A program made the position numbers and the translations under genes. Positions 32,648-42,482 of a DNA stretch of 64,000 bases are shown here, one piece after another (the stretch's first letter is position 1; every line of letters begins with the position of its first letter). This DNA comes from Flavobacterium piscisymbiosum (GTDB lineage Bacteria > Bacteroidota > Bacteroidia > Flavobacteriales > Flavobacteriaceae): positions 4,588,001-4,652,000 of the forward strand of contig NZ_JAJJMM010000001.1 in assembly GCF_020905295.1 (NCBI RefSeq). The letters are read 5' to 3'. The notes under the pieces are model-generated. The model did not search any database. It was not told the DNA's origin and saw only the letters and a program-made list of their open reading frames with translations.

Positions 32648-34426
32648 TTATTTTTTCTCAGTTTTTTCCATTTTAGCTTTCAATGCAGCTAATACATCAT
32701 TGTTATCTCCTAAAGTTGCAGCTGGTGCATTTGTAGATGAGTTAGATGAAGTATTTTCAGTTGCAGCTTTCACGTTTTTCTCTTCTTCTTCACGGAAGAT
32801 AGCAGTGTGAGAAGCAACTACTCTTTTGAATTCTTTGTTAAATTCGATTACTTTGAAATCAGCAGTATCACCTTTTTTCAATTTCTTTCCGTCTTCTTTT
32901 TCAAGGTGACGAGTAGGAATGAAAGCAACGATATCATCTCCGAATTCTACAGTAGCTCCTTTGTCAACGATTTCAGAAATTTCACCATTGTGGATAGTTC
33001 CTACAGCGAAAGAATCTTCGTATTGATCCCAAGGATTAGCAGTAGTTTGTTTGTGACCTAAAGATAATTTACGTCCTTCAACATCTAATTCTAATACAAC
33101 TACATCAAGTTTCTCACCAACATTTACAAATTCAGATGGGTGTTTGATTTTCTTAGTCCAAGATAAGTCAGAGATGTAAATTAATCCATCAATTCCTTCT
33201 TCTAATTCTACGAAAATACCAAAGTTTGTAAAGTTTCTAACGATACCTGTATGTTTAGAACCTACTGGGTATTTAGAAGTAATATCAGTCCATGGATCTT
33301 GAGTCAATTGTTTGATACCTAATGACATTTTACGGTCATCTCTATCTAAAGTTAAGATAACAGCCTCAACAACATCTCCAACTTTTACGAAATCCTGAGC
33401 AGAACGTAAATGTGTAGACCATGACATTTCAGAAACGTGGATTAAACCTTCAACACCTTCAGCAACTTCTATAAATGCACCGTAATCAGCGATTACAACT
33501 ACTTTACCTTTTACTTTATCACCAATAGTTAAATTAGCATCTAAAGCATCCCATGGGTGAGCGTTTAATTGTTTCAATCCTAATTGAATTCTTGTTTTCT
33601 CATCATCGAAATCAAGGATTACAACGTTTAATTTTTGGTCTAATTCAAGAACTTCACTTGGGTGGTTGATTCTGCTCCAAGAAAGGTCAGTAATGTGAAT
33701 TAATCCGTCAACACCACCTAAGTCAATAAACACACCATAAGAAGTAATGTTTTTAACAACACCTTCTAATACTTGTCCTTTTTGTAATTGACCGATGATT
33801 TCTTTTTTCTGTACTTCGATATCAGCTTCGATAAGCGCTTTATGAGATACAACAACGTTTTTGAATTCGTGGTTAATTTTTACCACTTTGAATTCCATCA
33901 TTTTGTTTACATATACATCGTAGTCTCTAATTGGCTTAACGTCAATTTGAGAACCAGGTAAGAAAGCTTCAATTCCGAAAACGTCAACGATCATACCACC
34001 TTTAGTTCTGCATTTTACAAAACCATTAACGATTTCTCCTGTTTCGTTTGCAGAAATAACTCTATCCCATGATTTAATAGTACGTGCTTTTCTGTGAGAT
34101 AATACTAATTGACCTGTTTTGTCCTCACGGATGTCGATTAATACTTCTACTTTGTCACCAACTTTTAAGTTTGGGTTGTAACGGAATTCGTTTAAAGAAA
34201 TAACACCTTCCGATTTTGCATTGATATCAACGATAACGTCTCTATCTGTAATTCTAACAACTACACCTTCAACTACTTCTTCTTGATCTGTAGCGATGAA
34301 AGTTTTTGATACTAAGTCTTCGAATTCTTGTAAGTTTTTCTCATCTACTGCATCGATACCTTCTTCGAAGTTATGCCAGTTAAAATTTGCTAAAAACTCT
34401 TCTTGTGATTTTAATTGTTCAGACAT
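32648..34426 (-). CDS. rpsA: 30S ribosomal protein S1
   Basis: A 592-residue ribosomal protein with six S1/OB-fold RNA-binding repeats, recognisable by motifs such as GVVKNITSYGVFIDLGGVDGLIHITDLSW, GKVVVIADYGAFIEVAEGVEGLIHVSEMSW and GIVRNFTNFGIFVELEEGIDGLIYISDLSW, spaced about 85 residues apart. S1 binds mRNA leaders on the 30S subunit, which matters in Bacteroidota, where Shine-Dalgarno sequences are weak. The C-terminus has an Asn/Ala/Ser-rich tail with a final Lys-rich helix (DVLAALKAKMEKTEKK). It has its own promoter (TTTG-N19-TAATTTTG) and terminator, so it is monocistronic. Confidence 0.97.
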   Translation of the reverse strand: MSEQLKSQEEFLANFNWHNFEEGIDAVDEKNLQEFEDLVSKTFIATDQEEVVEGVVVRITDRDVIVDINAKSEGVISLNEFRYNPNLKVGDKVEVLIDIREDKTGQLVLSHRKARTIKSWDRVISANETGEIVNGFVKCRTKGGMIVDVFGIEAFLPGSQIDVKPIRDYDVYVNKMMEFKVVKINHEFKNVVVSHKALIEADIEVQKKEIIGQLQKGQVLEGVVKNITSYGVFIDLGGVDGLIHITDLSWSRINHPSEVLELDQKLNVVILDFDDEKTRIQLGLKQLNAHPWDALDANLTIGDKVKGKVVVIADYGAFIEVAEGVEGLIHVSEMSWSTHLRSAQDFVKVGDVVEAVILTLDRDDRKMSLGIKQLTQDPWTDITSKYPVGSKHTGIVRNFTNFGIFVELEEGIDGLIYISDLSWTKKIKHPSEFVNVGEKLDVVVLELDVEGRKLSLGHKQTTANPWDQYEDSFAVGTIHNGEISEIVDKGATVEFGDDIVAFIPTRHLEKEDGKKLKKGDTADFKVIEFNKEFKRVVASHTAIFREEEEKNVKAATENTSSNSSTNAPAATLGDNNDVLAALKAKMEKTEKK

Positions 34427-34544
34427 GCTGATAAAAAATTTGTATTCTGCTTTTCTTGAGTTTCATAAAGCGATAGAAAAAACAGAAGTTGTTTTACATA
34501 AATAGTTGATACCTAATGGAAACTCTTCTCTGCCAAAAGGTTTG

Positions 34545-34576
34545 CAAAATTAATACATTTATTTGTAATAGCAAAA
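34545..34576 (-). promoter_or_regulatory. rpsA promoter
   Basis: On the minus strand TTTTG (plus 34572-34576) is followed after exactly 19 bases by TAATTTTG (34545-34552). This is a perfect match to the Bacteroidota consensus TTTG-N19-TAnnTTTG and leaves a leader of about 110 bases before the ATG at 34426. Confidence 0.85.
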
Positions 34577-34679
34577 CAATTCTATATGATTATCAGTGTA
34601 TTGTTCAGGAGCAGCAAATTTAAGGGTTTTCAAGGCCTCAAGTCCCGCTTTCACCCCTATCTTTTATGGTGGTTGTTTT

Positions 34680-34820
34680 AAAATTGTATTGAGTTTTTGA
34701 ACTTACAGAGTTACTCGCGTAGACACTTCCTGCGTCAGTGTGACAATATTGGGGTAACTTAACTTTTCTTAATTACTTAATGATGTAAATTTCGTTTGAA
34801 TGGCACACGGATTAAACACA
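34680..34820. repeat. dispersed intergenic repeat, copy A
   Basis: The stretch with acacttcctgcgtcagtgtg (34725-34744 region), then cttaacttttcttaatta and ggcacacggattaaac recurs with small changes at 36630-36760 and partly at 36330-36400. No ORF is present. The remaining part of the gap between rpsA and the thioredoxin-like gene contains the rpsA promoter and the terminator below. Confidence 0.7.
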
Positions 34821-34857
34821 ATAATTGTCATTTCTGTAACAAGATTGAGCAGAAATC

Positions 34858-34886
34858 AAAAAGGCAGCTCGCTTTGAACTGCCTTT
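34858..34886 (-). terminator. terminator of the thioredoxin-like gene
   Basis: The stem aaaggcag / ctgccttt with an 11-base spacer, preceded on the plus strand by A, giving a T tract on the minus strand. It lies 45 bases beyond the stop. Confidence 0.75.
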
Positions 34887-34930
34887 ATCTCTATTTATTT
34901 TGTTTGGGTTTCCTTAAAATAGATTATCTA

Positions 34931-36232
34931 CTATAAAATACCTGTATCGATAAGTCTTGCGTATGGACCTCCGGAGATTTTTCCTTTGGCGTCTACTATA
35001 AAGAAAGTTGGTGTACCAATAACCCCGTAGTTCTTGAAGTTTATTCCTGCAAATCCTTTGTAATCGCAAAGCTGCTCTTTCCACGGAAATTCATGACTAT
35101 GACCGTCGCCTGCATTTGCCGTTAAATCTGCCGATACTGTGATTACTTCGTAACCTTTGTTTTTTACAACTTGGTAATTACCTATTAATTGATGAATCTC
35201 GTTCTCGCAATTGTTACAGCCTGACTCGAAGAAAAATAACAACGTTTTGTTTTTGATTACTTTTTTGCCTGTTGCAGTTTGTAATACCGGTGCTACTTTA
35301 ATAGGTCCCGTAATGGCGTACTGCAAGTTTTGACCGGGATTTTCTATCCTACCGGATTTTTTTACATACTCCCCTATTGCCATTACCATCTCGTCTTTGC
35401 CTGCTTTTGATAAAACGGCTACCATTTTCTCTGCAAAAGCAGTATACACACCATTGTTTCTAATACGGACAAATATCTTTTTAGTATCCTGCAACCAGAT
35501 TGCATCGTCTTTGATTATGTTTTGCTGCAATTGTGACCAGCTCTCGATTGCCGGACTCCACAAGCTGCTTGTATAAAGTGCACCAAAATCCATTTTGTCT
35601 ATTACAAAAGTGTTCATTTCTTTGGCTTTGGCGTCTTCTGTCTGGTCTAAACTGCTGCCCACACCCGATAAAAAATCATAGATCTCTGCAAATCGTGCCG
35701 CATATAAAGGGCTTTTTGTCGTTTCGCTTTTTAGAGCCGTAAACTGCTGATCCAGATTTGACTTTTCTTTTTCGAGAGCCGGATATAAAGGTTCCTCTTT
35801 TTTATAGGCTTTAAGTGCATATTGCACCATTCCTGCTTTTTCTAAAATGCTTTTTTGCTTTTGGATTCTATCAAGCACAAAATTATTTTCTGTTGAGACC
35901 GTATATTTTATATTCTCCATACTTGGCTGTTCGTCAGAACAGGATATCGTAAAGTTTTCATTATTTACAATAAATTCAACACCTGCACCTTCTTTAATTA
36001 AAAAATGAGAAAGCCCGGCATATCCTTTTTTACTAAATGGGAATACAAGGGTAGTTTTACCCGCTTCATCCAGTTTTCCTGATGCTATAGTGTCTTTTTT
36101 ATCTCCACGATCCAGAAGATACCTATATTCTTTTCCTGCAAAATGCGGAAAATCTACCTGTATGGTTTGTGCCGACAATGAGGTTATTGTGCTTAGCAAA
36201 GCAAAACCTCCTATAAATAGTTTTTTTATCAT
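34931..36232 (-). CDS. exported TlpA/AhpC-TSA-type thioredoxin-like protein
   Basis: A 433-residue periplasmic protein with a signal peptide (to about residue 22, LSAQ). An N-terminal region (about 25-110) resembles the DUF4369-type beta domain found before thioredoxin folds in Bacteroidota, and a helical middle spans about 115-300. The C-terminal thioredoxin domain (about 312-430) carries CNNC at 339-342 after LLFFFESG, and the cis-Pro loop GVIGTPTFFIVD. It probably acts as a thiol reductant in the envelope, for example for cytochrome maturation. It stands alone between repeat-rich gaps. Confidence 0.88.
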   Translation of the reverse strand: MIKKLFIGGFALLSTITSLSAQTIQVDFPHFAGKEYRYLLDRGDKKDTIASGKLDEAGKTTLVFPFSKKGYAGLSHFLIKEGAGVEFIVNNENFTISCSDEQPSMENIKYTVSTENNFVLDRIQKQKSILEKAGMVQYALKAYKKEEPLYPALEKEKSNLDQQFTALKSETTKSPLYAARFAEIYDFLSGVGSSLDQTEDAKAKEMNTFVIDKMDFGALYTSSLWSPAIESWSQLQQNIIKDDAIWLQDTKKIFVRIRNNGVYTAFAEKMVAVLSKAGKDEMVMAIGEYVKKSGRIENPGQNLQYAITGPIKVAPVLQTATGKKVIKNKTLLFFFESGCNNCENEIHQLIGNYQVVKNKGYEVITVSADLTANAGDGHSHEFPWKEQLCDYKGFAGINFKNYGVIGTPTFFIVDAKGKISGGPYARLIDTGIL

Positions 36233-36319
36233 TGTTGTTGTTTTTAAGTTTATATTTCTTTTAACCGCAAAGGACGCAGTCCCGACACTTTGGAATTGGC
36301 ATGAATTTTCATTTTACAG

Positions 36320-36765
36320 AAAAAACAAGTTTAGGGCTTACTTAACTTTTCTTAATTGCTTAATGGTGAAAGTTTGGCGTAAATGGCACACGGATTAAAC
36401 GGATTCGCTACAGCGAAAACACAGATTAAACACGGATTTTCTCTCGTCTCGACGCTTCGGGATTGAGAAAGACAAAACATAATCTTTACGCAATACAACC
36501 ACAAACTTGTTACACTGACGCAGGAAGTGTCTCCGCAAGCGACTCTACAATCAAAGTTTTTTTTTGGTAAAGATTCTCAAAACCTTTTAACGAAACCGAT
36601 AGTCTTTTCAGTGCTTTTTTTTTAAACCTGTATTAAGTTTTTGAACTTACGGAGTTACTCGCGGTGACACTTCCTGCGTCAGTGTGACAATATTGGGCTT
36701 ACTTAACTTTTCTTAATTGCTTAATGGTGAAAGTTTGGCATAAATAGCACACGGATTAAACAGGG
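36320..36765. repeat. dispersed intergenic repeats, copies B and C, with inverted segment
   Basis: The 780-base gap upstream of the thioredoxin-like gene has no ORF I would support. Two direct copies of a 65-base segment containing cttaattgcttaatggtgaa and ggcacacggattaaac start near 36334 and 36696. A further segment with acactgacgcaggaagtgtc (about 36512-36531) is the reverse complement of the one at about 36667-36686, giving imperfect inverted arms of about 38 bases (36508-36545 / 36653-36690). Copy A lies at 34680-34820, so the thioredoxin-like gene is bracketed by these repeats. Confidence 0.7.
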
Positions 36766-36900
36766 ATTTTCTCTCATTACGACGCTTCGAGAGCAAAGGC
36801 AGTAAGTAAGACAAACATAACTACCATTTACCACCCAAATCTCACATCCTACATCTCACATTTTCACACCTTTTCTCTCTCCTAATTCTCAAAAAAAACA

Positions 36901-36931
36901 AAAAAAATGAGGGAGCCAGTAACTCCCTCAT
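36901..36931 (-). terminator. terminator of the large Ig-like surface protein gene
   Basis: A 9-bp stem atgagggag / ctccctcat with a 7-base loop. On the minus strand it is followed by a T tract. It lies 83 bases beyond the stop. Confidence 0.85.
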
Positions 36932-37013
36932 CTGGTACAACAATAAAAGAAAACAATGAATTTTAAAAATTGTTGTATTATTATTTTTAATTAATTTTAT
37001 ATATCATTTTTTC

Positions 37014-40000
37014 TTAATTCTCTGATATACAACGGATATTTGCCCCCTGAAACTTATTAGTACCAAGCGTACCTGCCTGATTAATATATCTAAAACCACT
37101 AGCAGGTGAAGCAAACGTTACACTACGCCCCATAGGATAATTATAAGTTTGTACGTAACCAACATTACTAGTCCAATACTGGCCATTGGCATATAAACCA
37201 ACCTTACCGGTTTCATTAACATATCCAGTCACAGGCAACGCTAATGAATTACCCACTTTAAATACTAGTGCATTAGCAACTCCGGTGGTAGCAACAGTTA
37301 CAGTATTATTAGCAACTAAACCATCCCATTCACCGAAAGATGGTATACGATACCCAGAAGGGCAAGGGTCACTACCAGTTTTTTGCGTACCTGCAAGATT
37401 TCCTCCCCAAGTAAATTCACTTGTAGGCCCTGTGCTAGCAACTTGAGGCCATGGGTAGAATTGATAACCATTATAAATATTTGCAGGAATTTTTCCCACA
37501 GGATCTTTTACTCCCCATTGGTAAAAATCTCCAATTAAACCAGAATTTGGCACCATAGGGTCTAAACTTGTGTTTGCTCCAAGGTTATGACACATAAAAG
37601 ATTTAAATACCCCAGAAGCTATATAAGCACCACAACAAGAACAATCCTGTATTTTTGCCGTTAGTTTTACCTGTACATCTGTACCGCCTCCGTTAGCACT
37701 ATTGTTATAAATAACATATAAATCAACCGATAGAGCATCGGTTGTTGTTTTACCAAAAGCTGCACCTGTACCAGTACCGCTAGTACTGCTCAACGTGTTT
37801 TTGTACACTACCGTTGCTGTAACAGCTCCTGATACATTAAGTGCTGCTGGATTGCCATTATTAGTAAGCGATTTTACAATAGCACCACCTAAAGATTCTA
37901 CATAAGCAAAACGAACTTTACTTACTGCGCCGCTTGGGGTAAACGTATAGGTTTGTGTGTTAGTAGCTGTCTGGCTAAAATCTGCCTTAGTTGCTATACG
38001 AGATGCTAATGGTCCGCAAGAGCCGCCATCGTTACTTTCTGCAATATCAAAACATGTTTTACCACTCAATGATCCTGCACCTGTTGGTATTGTAGCCGGG
38101 TTAGCGTTTGCTATTACCGTAAATACCGGTGAAGTTGCTTGGTAATTACCCGCACAACCATTAGTCACAATACAATAAAAATAAGTTGTACTAGCTTCAG
38201 ATGGAATGTAAGAATACGAAGCCGAAGAACCACCTACCGCTGCACCTCCTGTTGTACTAGCTGTTGCATTTCTGTACCATTGGTAGGTTGGGTTTACCCC
38301 AGATGATACTGATAATGATACCGTAGCACTTGATCCTGCAGTTACTGTTTGAGAAAGTTCAGACTGCGGTGTAAGCGCAGGTTGAGGACATTCGTTGTTC
38401 ATGATAATTTCAATTGGCAATTCAACTGATTTTCCACAGCTGTTTACAGCAGTTACTTTAACAGTTAACTTCTCATTATCTGCTCCTGAAGCTGGAAGCT
38501 GGACAGAAACACTCGCTCCTGAACCTGTAATAACAGCTCCTTTATCGGCCGTCCATGTATATGATACTGCAGGGCCAAACTCGATAGCAGTCTGCAAACC
38601 AACCTTACCTCCGTAAGTAGTTGGTGCAGGTTTTGTAACCCATGTAAGTACCGGTAAGTCAGAAACATTAGCTGCAATTGTTTTTGTAGCCAGTGTACTT
38701 GAACATCCTGAACCATTAGTCACCATACCTGTATATACCACACCTGGTGTAGTTACGGTAATAGTTGGTGTTGTCTCACTCATTTTTATACCATCTTTAT
38801 ACCAGGTATAAGTATAGGTTCCTGCTATTGCGGGTACCAAAGTTAAATCGGTAGTACCTGCGCAAAGTACAGAGTTTCCTGTAATATTAGGCTGCGCCGG
38901 CGCACCTCCTGTTGTAACATTTTTATCTACCACACTTACTTCATTAGAACAGGTAGCTCCGCTATTATCTGTAGCTACCAAACGTAACGTAATTTTAGTT
39001 AAGTTAGTTGGTACTATAAAAGGATTAGAACTGATAATATCATTACCATTATACCAGGTATAGGTAATGCCGTCTCTTTTATTTATAACATTTAAATCTA
39101 GTGATCCGCCTGCACAAAAGGAGTTAAAACTGCTTAAAGTTTGTCCGTTTACCAATGCATCAGCATCATCAAGAGTTACTTGCCCTGTTGCAGTACCTTT
39201 AGTAATACTCACAACATTTGAAGGTTTAGAATAACAGCTTCCTTCTTTTATAACCGCAAACCATTGCCCTGTACTTGCATCACCGGTTAAGACTACTGTT
39301 GCTCCAGATCTTTCTTCTACTCCGTTGTGTAACCATACTACATTTGCAGTGTTTCCTGTTGCTGTAAGCGTTACAGAATTGCTTCCGCAAAGAACTCCAT
39401 TATTAGAGGCAATAATTGATGTAGTACCAGATGCCGCTGTAGCAGATGCTGTAACATTACGCTCATTTGCAGCATTGGTATTACAACCAACTGCTCCCAT
39501 TGAGATATTGTATTTACCTGCCAAATCAGCAACATAATAAGAAACTCCTCGAGCTACCTCAATACCATTACGTGTCCAGATTAATTTATCAAGATTTGCT
39601 GTTGCAGAAGGAACTGATAAATATACAGAACCTCCGGTACATAATGACAGACTAGTACTTGACGGGCTCACTGTTGGCACCGCATAAGATATAGAAGTAC
39701 AATCTACCCCAGTTTGAGAGAATAAAAATTCTTTGTACAAACTTGTACAAGTACTTGTTACACGTATTAATATGGTACGCGCATTTATTGTAGCATTTTC
39801 ATTAAAAGCAACTTTAAATGATCCCGCTACATTATTTACATCATATAAGTTAGCATAATCACCGCCTGCTACAATGCTGATAGAAAATGGCCCGTTAGGA
39901 CAATCTACATCTGAAATTGTAAACGTCTGGTCACAACCAGTTCCGTCTGCTGCTACATTCACACAAGGTGTCGGGCTTATGGTTGTCTGCGATGTTCCAT

Positions 40001-40280
40001 CACATAAACTCACCCAGCGGGTGCTGTTCCAGTACTCTACACAACCTGTAGTACTATTGTAAATGGTAAGGCCATTACCAAGCGCATTGCCTTTTACAGC
40101 AAAAGCATTACGCTGGGCTGTTGTCATTTGAGGCAGTCTAAGCCCGCCAATATTTGCAAGCTCTAACACAGAAAACGCCTCAGGACCTTTCTTAATCCCT
40201 ATAGAGATCTGTGCATTTGTATTTACTGAAAATAACATAGCCAAAAATATAAGCCATGTATAAAATAATTTTTTCTTCAT
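37014..40280 (-). CDS. large exported protein with Ig-like domains and C-terminal FISUMP-type domain
   Basis: A 1088-residue secreted or surface protein with a signal peptide (cleavage after about residue 23, NTNAQ). The segment IGGLRLPQMTTAQRNAF ... GNGLTIYNSTTGCVEYWNS (about 45-90) is the typical start of Bacteroidota surface adhesins. A string of Ig/PKD-like beta domains rich in Cys and Thr/Ser follows (about 100-740; YTWYKDGIKMSE, VWLHNGVEERS, YQWYRNATAS). The last 180 residues (CHNLGANTSLDPMVPNSGLIGDFYQWG ... IPSFGEWDGLVANN ... GQYWTSNVGY ... NIRCISE) match the Fibrobacter succinogenes major paralogous domain (FISUMP). No canonical T9SS C-terminal sorting domain is seen. The role is probably adhesion. 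Confidence 0.85.
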   Translation of the reverse strand: MKKKLFYTWLIFLAMLFSVNTNAQISIGIKKGPEAFSVLELANIGGLRLPQMTTAQRNAFAVKGNALGNGLTIYNSTTGCVEYWNSTRWVSLCDGTSQTTISPTPCVNVAADGTGCDQTFTISDVDCPNGPFSISIVAGGDYANLYDVNNVAGSFKVAFNENATINARTILIRVTSTCTSLYKEFLFSQTGVDCTSISYAVPTVSPSSTSLSLCTGGSVYLSVPSATANLDKLIWTRNGIEVARGVSYYVADLAGKYNISMGAVGCNTNAANERNVTASATAASGTTSIIASNNGVLCGSNSVTLTATGNTANVVWLHNGVEERSGATVVLTGDASTGQWFAVIKEGSCYSKPSNVVSITKGTATGQVTLDDADALVNGQTLSSFNSFCAGGSLDLNVINKRDGITYTWYNGNDIISSNPFIVPTNLTKITLRLVATDNSGATCSNEVSVVDKNVTTGGAPAQPNITGNSVLCAGTTDLTLVPAIAGTYTYTWYKDGIKMSETTPTITVTTPGVVYTGMVTNGSGCSSTLATKTIAANVSDLPVLTWVTKPAPTTYGGKVGLQTAIEFGPAVSYTWTADKGAVITGSGASVSVQLPASGADNEKLTVKVTAVNSCGKSVELPIEIIMNNECPQPALTPQSELSQTVTAGSSATVSLSVSSGVNPTYQWYRNATASTTGGAAVGGSSASYSYIPSEASTTYFYCIVTNGCAGNYQATSPVFTVIANANPATIPTGAGSLSGKTCFDIAESNDGGSCGPLASRIATKADFSQTATNTQTYTFTPSGAVSKVRFAYVESLGGAIVKSLTNNGNPAALNVSGAVTATVVYKNTLSSTSGTGTGAAFGKTTTDALSVDLYVIYNNSANGGGTDVQVKLTAKIQDCSCCGAYIASGVFKSFMCHNLGANTSLDPMVPNSGLIGDFYQWGVKDPVGKIPANIYNGYQFYPWPQVASTGPTSEFTWGGNLAGTQKTGSDPCPSGYRIPSFGEWDGLVANNTVTVATTGVANALVFKVGNSLALPVTGYVNETGKVGLYANGQYWTSNVGYVQTYNYPMGRSVTFASPASGFRYINQAGTLGTNKFQGANIRCISEN

Positions 40281-40329
40281 TATTCAAATTATTAATTTAT
40301 TTTAAAAATTACCAATACTCAACCTGTAT

Positions 40330-40467
40330 TTAAATGGTAAAGTCATTATAATATCCTGTTAATCTATACGCTACAATAGTATAGTCATTCAACGATACCG
40401 TATAGTTTGTTTTAATTGTTTTGCACCTTAATACATATCCTGTAACGATGTCGTTTTCTTTTTTCAT
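40330..40467 (-). CDS. possible 45-residue small protein in the leader of the surface protein gene
   Basis: An ORF MKKENDIVTGYVL ... LTGYYNDFTI with protein-like composition (beta-type, Tyr/Thr-rich), ending 50 bases before the surface protein start on the same strand. There is no recognisable homologue or clear promoter, and chance cannot be excluded at this length. The remaining bases from 40468 to 40980 hold only short hairpins (for example ttgtgtt-tgac-aacacaa at 40701-40718). Confidence 0.3.
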   Translation of the reverse strand: MKKENDIVTGYVLRCKTIKTNYTVSLNDYTIVAYRLTGYYNDFTI

Positions 40468-40913
40468 TTTCTGTTGTCATTTTTATCCATCTATTTATAC
40501 TGCTATCCTAATGATACAATCCCGAAACAGCATCGTTAAATGGTGACTATATTGAAACTTAAATGACTTTTGTTCTAAATTCTTACAATACGAGGTTGTA
40601 ATATTGTCTTTTGCAAAGCAGGCCTTGACAACAAAACAGCTCTTGTTGTAGTATTAATTACTAATTGTACTTAGCCATCAGGATTGATTGACGCAATGAT
40701 TTGTGTTTGACAACACAAGATACTCCAGTCCAACACTTCAAATGTTAACATTATTTTCTTTTTCAATTTCACACTCTTTAAACTTATATTAATAGTACTA
40801 TAAAAAACAATATTTACGTAATATTTTATTTACAAAAATAAAAACGAAACTAACTATTTTATCACATTTGTAGTTGTGAATTGCAACTTTAAAGATTATT
40901 TTACTATTTTTAT

Positions 40914-40933
40914 GACTTTAATATGCTAAAGTC
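40914..40933 (+). promoter_or_regulatory. dyad upstream of the XRE regulator gene
   Basis: A perfect 7-bp inverted repeat gacttta-N6-taaagtc, 48 bases before the start codon. XRE-type regulators often bind such sites for autoregulation. The divergent surface protein gene is the other possible target. Confidence 0.45.
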
Positions 40934-40980
40934 AGGGTGTTGACTTGCGTCTATAGCCGTTATTTTACTACTTTTACATC

Positions 40981-41334
40981 ATGGATATAGGAGGAAATAT
41001 AAAAAAGTTTAGAGAACTAAAGGATATAACCAGAGAAGCGATAGCATCTGATTTAGGTATGAGTGTAAGTAATTATTCTAAAATTGAAAGGGGGGAAATC
41101 GATTTGACTCTTTCACGAATAGAAAAAATAGCCCAAATACTAGGTGTAGATTTATCACAGATATTAAATTTTGATACCTCGCAAATATTTAATGTTGCAC
41201 ACATTGATTTATCACAAGGACTTGGCGCTAAAGCCGAAAATATGTACTTTAATACTGCAGATGAATATAAAGAAAAATATATCAAACTACTAGAAGCCGA
41301 AAATGAAAGACTAAAAAGTCTTGTTAAAGAATAG
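40981..41334 (+). CDS. XRE-family transcriptional regulator
   Basis: A 117-residue protein with an N-terminal Cro/C1-type helix-turn-helix (about 4-62). Helices GGNIKKFRELKDITREAIASDLGMSVSNYSKIERGEIDLTLSRIEKIAQILGV carry the typical S-x-Y-x-K-x-E-R-G motif. A C-terminal coiled-coil-like helix (EYKEKYIKLLEAENERLKSLVKE) may dimerise. It is divergent from the large surface protein gene across 700 bases. Regulation of that gene is plausible but unproven. No toxin gene is adjacent. Confidence 0.92.
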   Translation: MDIGGNIKKFRELKDITREAIASDLGMSVSNYSKIERGEIDLTLSRIEKIAQILGVDLSQILNFDTSQIFNVAHIDLSQGLGAKAENMYFNTADEYKEKYIKLLEAENERLKSLVKE

Positions 41335-41549
41335 CTTTTTTTTTCAGACGATTGGAGGTTTTAGATTGTAGATCCGACTCTTAGGGCAATGTCATAAAGA
41401 TTGTCCGGAAGGGAACGCGGATGATACAGATTAAACATAGATTCTTTTCTGTCCTGAAGTTTCGGGATCGGGACCACCATAAAAAGATATCCGTTCTATC
41501 GGGGCTAGATTAGAAATAAGGTAGTTTTTAGAATTTTTAAATTTTCTTT
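41335..41549. repeat. degenerate intergenic fragments
   Basis: The gap between the XRE gene and the first YFNRF-type membrane protein has no ORF. It contains fragments similar to those around 36.4 kb, such as gattaaacatagatt and gaagtttcgggatcgggac. No terminator for the XRE gene is clear apart from a T run just after its stop. Confidence 0.4.
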
Positions 41550-42404
41550 TTAAAACAGATCATGAAAAACTTTCTCAAGAGCCTCTCTTTGGAAAGGGGA
41601 ATGTGGATAATCTATAGCTACTAAATACAACAAATAAGCACTAATTGCTAAAATAAGCACAAAAATAAAACCAAAAATAGTTTTCCAAAAAGTAGTATTG
41701 GGATAAAAAGTATAATCTTTCCCATCAATAGAATTTGCAATAAAAATACAGGGATTTATCGTAAGATCCGGCCTATAATGAGCCAATCCTAATAAAAAAG
41801 CACGAATCAAATCTTTTCGATTAATATAAGGACTATTTAAAAGATAACTGGCGTTAAAAAAATCAGTATGAATATATTCTTTTTCATTTACCGCAACTTT
41901 CCAAAAATACTTAACGATTCCTGTTCCATTTGACTTTCTGCCCCTGGAATCATATGAAATACAATCTATATCAAATTCGGCTGTAAGAAGCCCCGTTTTT
42001 TTTCCTAAGTCACTTCTAACAAAATTATCCCATAAAATCTCATTTACAACAGTATTATCAAACCTATTGAAATAGTGTATCCCTTTTTCATCAATTATTG
42101 TGGTAGTAAAACGTTCTTTTCTTGTATAAATAACTTTATATATCATCAAAGTCAAAATAATAGAAATTATTATTATGAAAATAATAGTGCCTGGAATGTC
42201 TTTTCTGTTTTCGGCAGCTGCTTGAAATAATTCATTTATCAAATAAATTATAATCCCTGCTAATAATATTATAACACTGATAACACTAAAAGCCACAATA
42301 AAATCCCAAGTTCTATTTGTAGTTGAACGTACAGCACGAAACGGAGGAAGCGTATCAGAAGAATATTTACTTAATCTTGGCACGAGAGTTTTATTTAGAT
42401 GCAA
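41550..42404 (-). CDS. membrane protein of unknown function, paralogue A
   Basis: A 284-residue protein with two N-terminal helices (about 33-58 and 69-92) that form a hairpin, a soluble central domain of about 140 residues (FTTTIIDEKGIHYFNRFDNTVVNEILWDNF ... LIRAFLLGLAHYRPDLTINPCIF), and a C-terminal helix (about 240-262). The gene at 43015 encodes a protein with the same helix layout and matching motifs (IIDEKGILYFNKFNNRVVKDLQWSSF; LIRTFLLGVAHYRPDITVDPIIF). The PH-like beta-rich core after a helix pair resembles stress- or signalling-related membrane proteins, but no family is assigned. Confidence 0.7.
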   Translation of the reverse strand: MHLNKTLVPRLSKYSSDTLPPFRAVRSTTNRTWDFIVAFSVISVIILLAGIIIYLINELFQAAAENRKDIPGTIIFIIIISIILTLMIYKVIYTRKERFTTTIIDEKGIHYFNRFDNTVVNEILWDNFVRSDLGKKTGLLTAEFDIDCISYDSRGRKSNGTGIVKYFWKVAVNEKEYIHTDFFNASYLLNSPYINRKDLIRAFLLGLAHYRPDLTINPCIFIANSIDGKDYTFYPNTTFWKTIFGFIFVLILAISAYLLYLVAIDYPHSPFQREALEKVFHDLF

Positions 42405-42482
42405 ACATACAACAGTTTCGTTATTTTTGTAAATAATATTTTACAAAAAAAAATAATCGGTTTTATTTTATATTTTTGCTAA

